A DNA stretch of 63,799 nt from Gammaproteobacteria bacterium. Its GTDB lineage: Bacteria; Pseudomonadota; Gammaproteobacteria; Steroidobacterales; Foliamicaceae. The stretch's first letter is position 1; each line of letters starts with the position of its first letter. The translations under genes were made by a program, and so were the position numbers. The DNA is taken from assembly GCA_028821145.1 (NCBI GenBank), contig JAPPHC010000048.1:1-63799 (forward strand). The letters run 5' to 3'. The notes below the pieces were generated by a model. It had not been told where the DNA came from. It was given only the letters and a program-made list of their open reading frames with translations, and did no database searches. Shown here piece after piece: positions 58,545-63,799 of the stretch.

Positions 58545-61082
58545 ATGGCCGGGCCAGCCCCTGAAATCGTACCGGTAAAGCTCGAAGAGGAGATGCGCCG
58601 GTCCTATCTGGACTATGCGATGTCCGTCATCGTGGGCCGGGCCCTCCCCGACGTTCGCGACGGCCTCAAACCCGTTCATCGGCGCATCCTGCACGCCATG
58701 CGCGAGCTCGGGAACCTGCATGACCGGCCGTACAAGAAGTCGGCCCGGATCGTCGGCGACGTCATTGGCCGCTATCACCCGCACGGCGACACGGCCGTGT
58801 ACGACGCGATCGTTCGCATGGCGCAGGATTTCTCGCTGCGCTACCCGCTGGTGGACGGCCAGGGCAACTTCGGGTCCATGGACGGCGACGCGCCCGCGGC
58901 GATGCGCTACACCGAGATCCGGATGGCGCCGATCGCCGCGCTCATGCTCACCGACATCGACCGCGATACGGTGGACTTTGCCGACAACTACGACGGGGCG
59001 GAACAGGAGCCGACGGTGCTGCCGGCGCGGCTTCCCAACCTGCTGGTCAACGGCGCATCGGGGATCGCCGTGGGCATGGCCACCAATATTCCCCCGCACA
59101 ACCTGCGCGAAGTCATCGACGCCGCCCTGGCCCTGAGCCGCGAGCCCGATATCGGCATTGCCGAATTGATGGAACACGTGCCGGGACCGGATTTCCCGAC
59201 CGCGGCGCAGATCGTGGGCGAAGCCGGCATGGCCGAGGCCTACCGGACCGGCCGCGGGACGATTCAGCTCCGCGCCCGGGCGGAGATTGAGGAGGGTAAG
59301 ACGCGCGATTCGATCGTGGTCACGGAACTTCCGTATCGCGTCAACAAGGCCCGCTGCGTGGAAAAAATCGCGATGCTGGCCCGCAAGAAGGAGATTGCCG
59401 GCATCCAGGAAGTCCGCGACGAGTCCGACAAGGACGGCACCCGGGTGGTGGTGGAATTGCGCCGCGACGTCAGCGCCGAGATCGTCCTCAACAACCTTTA
59501 TCGACGCACGCCGCTGGAATCGAGCTTCGGCATCAACATGGTCGCGCTGTGCGGAGGGCGCCCGCAGTTGCTGAACCTCAAGCAGATGCTCGAGCATTTC
59601 CTCGACCATCGCCGCGACGTGGTCACGCGGCGCAGCGTCCACGATCTGCGCCGGGCCAAGGCGCGCGCGCATGTCCTGGAAGGCCTGACGGTGGCGCTGG
59701 CCAATATTGACGAGGTCGTGGCGCTGATCAGGGCTTCGAGCAACGCTCAGGAGGCGCGCGAAGCGCTCACCGCGAGAATCTGGGCGCCGGGGGCGGTGCG
59801 GGGGCTGCTTGAGCGGGCCCAGGCCGCGCTGACGGAACTTCCCAATCTCAGCGACCGGGGCTACCGCCTCAGCAACCGCCAGGCGCGCGCGATACTGGAA
59901 TTGCGCCTGCAGCGCCTGACCGGACTGGAACAGGAAGCGATTCTCGACGAATACGCCGAACTGTTGCGGAAGATGGAGGAGCTGACGGACATCCTGCGCG
60001 ATCCGGACCGGCTGCTCGAAGTGGTGCGCAACGAACTGATCGAACTGCGCGGCGACTACGGCGACGAACGCCGCACCGAAATCATCGCCGACTACACGCG
60101 CACGGCGGACGAAGACCTGATTCCGCGGCGCGAGGTGCTCGTGACCCTGTCGTGGCGCGGCTATGTGAAGACGCAGGAGCTGGAGACCTTCCGTACCCAG
60201 GGACGCGGCGGGCGAGGCAAGCGCGGCGCCTCGGTCGGCCAGGAGGACTTCATCGACCAGTTGTTCGTGACCCATTCGCATTCGACCCTGCTGTGCTTTA
60301 CCGACCGGGCCCGCGTGTTCCAGCTGCGGCCCTTCGAGATACCCACGCAGAGCCGTGCAACGCGGGGACTGCCGATCGCCAACCTGCTGCCCGGGCTCGA
60401 GGAAGGCGAGCAGATCAATTCGGTCCTGCCTGTCGATTCCTTCGATCATGGACGCTTCGTGTTCATGGCCACCCGCAAGGGGCGGGTCAAGAAGACCCGG
60501 CTGGACGCGTTTGCGAAGATCCGCCGCACCGGGATCTATGCGCTGAGCCTCAAGAAGAAGGACCGCCTGGTGGAAGCGGCGATCACCGATGGCGACAGCG
60601 ACGTCATCCTGCTGGCGAGCAATGGGCGGGCCGCGCGCTTCTCCGAATCCAACGTGCGGCCGATGGGCCGTATCGCGGCGGGCGTGATCGGCCAGCGGCT
60701 CAAGAAGAAGCACCGGGTCGTTGCGGCCCTGATCGTGAACGGCGAAGACGATGCCTGGGTGCTGCAGGCCACGACCAAGGGTTTCGGTAAGCGAACGCCC
60801 GTGAGCGAGTTCCCGCGCAAGGGCAGGGCGGCGCAGGGCGTGATTTCGATCCGCACCGAAGGGCGCAACGGCAAGCTGATCGGCGCCGCCCTGGTTCGCG
60901 AGGGCGACGAGGCCATGCTGATGACCGCCGGAGGCACCCTGCTGCGCACGGCGGTCGGCGACGTTTCCATTCAGGGGCGCTATTCGCACGGCGTGCGGCT
61001 GATGCGGCCCGACGAGGGCGACCACGTCGCCGGCTTCTGCACCCTGGCGGGGGAAGAGGAAGAATCCGCTTCCAGGCAATAG
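58545..61082 (+). CDS. gyrA: DNA gyrase subunit A
   Basis: 845 residues from ATG 58545, aligned at the start with E. coli GyrA ([20 protein letters not shown]). The catalytic Tyr122 is in AAMRYTE. The quinolone region is [11 protein letters not shown], with Thr at the position of E. coli Ser83 and Asp87 retained. The GyrA box is QGRGGRG, a variant of QRRGGKG. The C-terminal beta-pinwheel ends in an acidic tail ([10 protein letters not shown]). GyrA with GyrB makes and reseals double-strand breaks to introduce negative supercoils. It lies two bases before serC. Confidence 0.98.
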   Translation: MAGPAPEIVPVKLEEEMRRSYLDYAMSVIVGRALPDVRDGLKPVHRRILHAMRELGNLHDRPYKKSARIVGDVIGRYHPHGDTAVYDAIVRMAQDFSLRYPLVDGQGNFGSMDGDAPAAMRYTEIRMAPIAALMLTDIDRDTVDFADNYDGAEQEPTVLPARLPNLLVNGASGIAVGMATNIPPHNLREVIDAALALSREPDIGIAELMEHVPGPDFPTAAQIVGEAGMAEAYRTGRGTIQLRARAEIEEGKTRDSIVVTELPYRVNKARCVEKIAMLARKKEIAGIQEVRDESDKDGTRVVVELRRDVSAEIVLNNLYRRTPLESSFGINMVALCGGRPQLLNLKQMLEHFLDHRRDVVTRRSVHDLRRAKARAHVLEGLTVALANIDEVVALIRASSNAQEAREALTARIWAPGAVRGLLERAQAALTELPNLSDRGYRLSNRQARAILELRLQRLTGLEQEAILDEYAELLRKMEELTDILRDPDRLLEVVRNELIELRGDYGDERRTEIIADYTRTADEDLIPRREVLVTLSWRGYVKTQELETFRTQGRGGRGKRGASVGQEDFIDQLFVTHSHSTLLCFTDRARVFQLRPFEIPTQSRATRGLPIANLLPGLEEGEQINSVLPVDSFDHGRFVFMATRKGRVKKTRLDAFAKIRRTGIYALSLKKKDRLVEAAITDGDSDVILLASNGRAARFSESNVRPMGRIAAGVIGQRLKKKHRVVAALIVNGEDDAWVLQATTKGFGKRTPVSEFPRKGRAAQGVISIRTEGRNGKLIGAALVREGDEAMLMTAGGTLLRTAVGDVSIQGRYSHGVRLMRPDEGDHVAGFCTLAGEEEESASRQ

Positions 61083-61084
61083 GC

Positions 61085-62164
61085 ATGGACCGGATCTTCA
61101 ATTTCAGCGCCGGTCCGGCGAACCTTCCGCTTGCCGTTCTGGAGCAGGCCCGCGAGGAACTGCTGAGCTGGCAGGGCCGCGGCCTGTCGGTCATGGAGGA
61201 CAGCCACCGGGGCCGTCAGTTCATCGATCTCGCCGAGCAGTCCGAACGGGACCTGCGCGAGCTGCTCGGGATTTCCGATGAATACGCCGTGCTGTTCATG
61301 CAGGGCGGCGCCACGCTTCAGTTTGCAACGGTCCCGATGACCCTGGCCCGCGAAGGGCAGGGCGTGGACTACCTGATTACCGGGCACTGGGGCCGCAAGG
61401 CTTCGTCCGAGGCGGCCAAACTCCGGCTGCTGCGTGTCGTTGCCGATGGCGAGGCGCTGCAGTACCGCTCGGTGCCGGCGCGCGGCGAATGGGCGCTAGG
61501 TGGCGACGCGGCCTATTTCCACTACACCGCGAACGAAACGCTGCACGGACTCGAGATCGACCCGCCGCCGGACGTGGACCATGCCCCCCTGGTTTGCGAC
61601 ATGTCCTCCACGCTGCTTTCGCGGCCGATTCCGGTGGATCGCTTCGGGCTGATCTACGCCTGCGCGCAGAAGAACCTCGGCCCGGCCGGCGTAACCGTGG
61701 TCATCGTTCGCCGCGACCTGCTGGAGCGCGTGCCCGAGGATACGCCGCTGGCCTTCAATTACCGGAGGATCGACGCCGCCGGGTCCATGCTCAACACGCC
61801 GGCGACTTTTTCCTGGTACGTGGCCTCGCTGGTGTTTCGCTGGGTTGCGGGGCAGGGCGGAGTGGCCGGGATGGCGGAACGCAACCGGCGCAAGGCGATG
61901 CGCTTGTACGACTACATCGACGGCTCCGGTTTCTACGCCAATCACGTCGATCCGGAATGGCGCTCATGGATGAACGTGCCGTTTACGCTGGCCGACCCGG
62001 AGTTGAACGGGACCTTCCTCGAAGCTTCCGAGGCCGAGGGCCTGTATGGCCTGAAGGGCCACCGCGCGGTAGGCGGCATGCGCGCCTCGATCTACAACGC
62101 CATGCCGGAAGAAGGCATCGAGGCGCTGGTCGGTTTCATGGAGGAGTTCGAACGCAAGGCCTGA
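61085..62164 (+). CDS. serC: Phosphoserine aminotransferase
   Basis: 359 residues, class V fold. It starts FNFSAGPANLPLAVLEQA, the PLP lysine is in CAQKNLGPAG, and LLSWQGRGLSVMEDSHRG and GGATLQFATVPMTLA are phosphate-site segments. It converts 3-phosphohydroxypyruvate and glutamate to phosphoserine, and acts in PLP synthesis in many gammaproteobacteria. It starts two bases after gyrA and is followed by serA, the preceding step of the pathway. Confidence 0.97.
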   Translation: MDRIFNFSAGPANLPLAVLEQAREELLSWQGRGLSVMEDSHRGRQFIDLAEQSERDLRELLGISDEYAVLFMQGGATLQFATVPMTLAREGQGVDYLITGHWGRKASSEAAKLRLLRVVADGEALQYRSVPARGEWALGGDAAYFHYTANETLHGLEIDPPPDVDHAPLVCDMSSTLLSRPIPVDRFGLIYACAQKNLGPAGVTVVIVRRDLLERVPEDTPLAFNYRRIDAAGSMLNTPATFSWYVASLVFRWVAGQGGVAGMAERNRRKAMRLYDYIDGSGFYANHVDPEWRSWMNVPFTLADPELNGTFLEASEAEGLYGLKGHRAVGGMRASIYNAMPEEGIEALVGFMEEFERKA

Positions 62165-62190
62165 GGGCGTCCCCATACTGGAAACAAGCC

Positions 62191-63366
62191 ATGTTCAATA
62201 TCCGGATTTACAACAATATCGCCAACGAGGGGCTGGCACGCCTGCCCGCGGAGCGCTTCACGGCGCCGTCCGCGGACGACTCCCCCCATGGAATCCTGCT
62301 GCGTTCGCATGACCTGCACTCGGAAACTATCCCCGACAGCGTCGAGGTCGTGGCGCGCGCGGGGGCCGGCGTCAACAATATCCCGGTGGATGCCCTCGCA
62401 AAGCGGGGGATTCCGGTGCTGAACGCACCCGGCGCCAACGCCAACGCCGTCAAGGAACTGGTCGTGGCCGGCATGCTCATGGCGGCCCGCAACCTGTTGC
62501 CGGCCTGGGACCACCTGCGGGCAATAGACCTGCCCGCCGATGAATTGCACAAGACCGTGGAGGCGCACAAGAAGCGCTTCGCGGGCCGCGAACTGGCCGG
62601 CCGGGTCATGGGCGTCGTGGGCCTGGGCGCGGTGGGCGTGAAAGTGTCCAACGCCGCGATAGGGATGGGAATGGAGGTGTTCGGCTATGACCCCGCCCTG
62701 GCGCTGGACCGGGCCTGGGAATTGTCCTCGCAGGTCGGCAAGGGGCAGAGCCTGGAGCACGTGTTCGCCGGCGCGGATTTCGTCAGCGTCCACGTTCCGC
62801 TTGTGGATGAAACCCGCGGGCTGGTGGGAGGGAAACTGATCAGCAGCATGCGCAAGGGGGGAGTACTGCTCAATTTCGCCCGCGGCGGCATCGTGAAGAG
62901 CGGCGCCGTTCTCGAGGCCCTGAATTCGGGATGGCTTTCGTCCTACGTCTGCGATTTTCCCGAGCCTGAACTGATGGGCCATCCAGGCGCGATCCTGCTC
63001 CCGCATCTGGGCGCTTCCACTTCCGAAGCGGAGGTGAACTGTGCCGTGATTGCCGCGGACAACCTGCGGGCCTACCTGGAAGACGGCAACGTGCGCGGAT
63101 CGGTGAATTTCCCGGTGATCGATCAGCCGCGCGGCGGCGGCTTCCGTCTGACGATTGCCAATGAAAACGTGCCGTGGATCGTGGCAAGGGTCTCCGCCGT
63201 GCTGGCGCAAGAGAATCTCAACATCGAATCGATGATGAACATGTCGCGCGGCCGGCTTGCCTACACCATGCTGGACCTCAACGACCATGCCCCCGACCTG
63301 GTGCTCAAGCGCCTGCGCGGCATGGAGGGCATCCTGCGGGTACGGGACCTGGGGGTGAGATCGTGA
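62191..63366 (+). CDS. serA: D-3-phosphoglycerate dehydrogenase
   Basis: 391 residues from ATG 62191 (MFNIRIYNNIA). The open frame runs upstream through serC out of phase, but this start fits the family. Motifs: RAGAGVNNIPVDAL, NAPGANANAVKELVVA, the NAD site GVVGLGAVGVKVSNAA, the catalytic Arg in NFARGGIV and His in LPHLGASTSE. A C-terminal ACT domain (FRLTIANENVPWIVARVSA) suggests serine or amino-acid feedback. It makes 3-phosphohydroxypyruvate for SerC. It lies 26 bases after serC and is followed closely by aroA. Confidence 0.96.
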   Translation: MFNIRIYNNIANEGLARLPAERFTAPSADDSPHGILLRSHDLHSETIPDSVEVVARAGAGVNNIPVDALAKRGIPVLNAPGANANAVKELVVAGMLMAARNLLPAWDHLRAIDLPADELHKTVEAHKKRFAGRELAGRVMGVVGLGAVGVKVSNAAIGMGMEVFGYDPALALDRAWELSSQVGKGQSLEHVFAGADFVSVHVPLVDETRGLVGGKLISSMRKGGVLLNFARGGIVKSGAVLEALNSGWLSSYVCDFPEPELMGHPGAILLPHLGASTSEAEVNCAVIAADNLRAYLEDGNVRGSVNFPVIDQPRGGGFRLTIANENVPWIVARVSAVLAQENLNIESMMNMSRGRLAYTMLDLNDHAPDLVLKRLRGMEGILRVRDLGVRS

Positions 63367-63373
63367 AAGGAGG
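63367..63373 (+). promoter_or_regulatory. Ribosome binding site deciding the aroA start
   Basis: AAGGAGG is a near-perfect Shine-Dalgarno sequence that begins directly after the serA stop. The next in-frame codon for EPSP synthase at proper spacing (six bases) is CTG at 63380. No ATG, GTG or TTG in the aroA frame lies between here and the conserved PGDKSISHR segment. Confidence 0.75.
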
Positions 63374-63379
63374 ACGCTT

Positions 63380-63799
63380 CTGAGGTCCTGGCGCGCCAGC
63401 CGCATTCCCGCCACGCCGTCGCCCGAACCGTTAACGGTACCGGGAGACAAGTCGATCTCCCACCGCGCCGTAATGCTCGCGGCGCTGGCGGAGGGCGAGA
63501 GCGAGATCGTCAATTTCCTTCCGGGGCACGATTGCGTCGCCACGGCAAGGGCGCTTGAAGCGCTGGGTGTTCGGATTTCCCGGCTGGCGCCGGACCGGTT
63601 GCTCGTGCGCGGCGGAACGAGCCTGAAGCCGCCTCAGAGCTTGCTGGATTGTGGCAACTCCGGAACTTCGATGCGGCTCCTCGCCGGCCTCCTGGCCGGT
63701 CAGGGGGTGGCCGCCGAATTGCATGGGGACGCCTCGCTCAGCAACCGGCCCATGCGCCGGATCATCGAACCCCTGGCCCGGATGGGCGCGCGCATCGAC
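63380..63799 (+). CDS. aroA: EPSP synthase, N-terminal part (runs off the window), CTG start
   Basis: The first 140 codons of 5-enolpyruvylshikimate-3-phosphate synthase, which adds enolpyruvate to shikimate-3-phosphate in the chorismate pathway. Family segments: LTVPGDKSISHRAVML (PEP/S3P Lys and Arg), ALGVRISRL, DCGNSGTSMRLLAG and DASLSNRPMRRI. The frame has no ordinary start codon before these motifs; CTG 63380 lies six bases after AAGGAGG, giving an N-terminus of about 17 residues before LTVPGDKS. The order serC-serA-aroA is a common variant of the gammaproteobacterial cluster. The rest of the gene is outside the window. Confidence 0.9.
   Translation, partial: MRSWRASRIPATPSPEPLTVPGDKSISHRAVMLAALAEGESEIVNFLPGHDCVATARALEALGVRISRLAPDRLLVRGGTSLKPPQSLLDCGNSGTSMRLLAGLLAGQGVAAELHGDASLSNRPMRRIIEPLARMGARID

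Noticed and set aside
58780-58812. GyrA Thr83 as a quinolone-resistance mutation
   Set aside because: Thr at this position is the normal residue in several gammaproteobacteria, and Asp87 is unchanged, so it is probably native.
58467-61079. An 870-codon open frame antisense to gyrA, and a similar 696-codon frame antisense to the MotA-FHA region (53137-55227)
   Set aside because: High GC keeps stop codons rare on the opposite strand. The translations have no recognisable motifs, and the sense strand holds clear genes.
61489-62190. A 234-residue N-terminal extension of SerA
   Set aside because: It overlaps serC out of phase, and the family N-terminus begins at 62191.

Overview
The window looks like a chromosomal segment of a high-GC (roughly 63-65% by eye), probably free-living, aerobic gammaproteobacterium. 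The evidence is gene order and family: the E. coli-like neighbourhood bepA-bcp-gcvR / dapA-bamC-like, ppk-ppx with a divergent sixA, and gyrA-serC-serA-aroA. A TonB-dependent receptor, a quinoprotein dehydrogenase and an acyl-CoA dehydrogenase fit an aerobic Gram-negative heterotroph. I see no phage, insertion sequence, CRISPR array or rRNA. Genes are tightly packed and no gap exceeds about 160 bases.

Layout. 1-0.8 kb: tail of one alpha/beta hydrolase and a complete tandem paralogue. 0.85-6.7 kb: a seven-gene suf iron-sulfur operon (sufR-B-C-D-S-U-T, minus strand) behind an IscR-type operator. 6.8-9.2 kb: class I aldolase and an NCS1 permease. 9.2-13 kb: bepA, bcp and gcvR (minus); dapA and a very short BamC-like lipoprotein (plus); tRNA-Ser. 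13-20 kb: an NCS2 permease with a C-terminal regulatory-like domain, an AmiD-type amidase, a GST, two uncharacterised genes, a Tat-exported flavoprotein and an SDR. 20.6-34.3 kb: a divergent catabolic locus around a GntR/HutC regulator and a palindromic operator. One arm is gntR-isochorismatase-PfkB kinase-nucleoside phosphorylase. The other is a nine-gene run from a TonB receptor to a thiopurine methyltransferase. 34.3-40.3 kb: a DUF4139 protein, then an amidotransferase, D-amino-acid dehydrogenase, hydroxyacid dehydrogenase and Ser/Thr dehydratase operon.

40.3-56.4 kb is the most unusual part. A membrane-anchored pseudo-histidine-phosphatase is followed by a small membrane protein, a Gly/Ser repeat lipoprotein, a second lipoprotein, a transmembrane Ser/Thr kinase, an FHA-like/PEGA/FGE-fold membrane protein and a small membrane-anchored protein. 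After ppx-ppk (minus strand) and sixA come a MotA/TolQ/ExbB-type channel protein, an Hsp70/actin-like protein with a C-terminal FHA domain, and a vWA protein whose N-terminal helix resembles that of ExbD/MotB. I infer an envelope phospho-signalling system, possibly driven by an ion channel, that I cannot match to a named system. 56.5-63.8 kb: an SDR lacking the usual catalytic Tyr/Lys, an acyl-CoA dehydrogenase, gyrA, serC, serA and the start of aroA, which appears to use CTG as its start codon.

Several small signals cut across regions. A 24-bp GC-rich repeat recurs inside three reading frames. Hairpins lie between most convergent gene pairs, and a hairpin plus T-run sits directly against the gyrA start. 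All functional statements rest on reading motifs by eye; no database search was possible.
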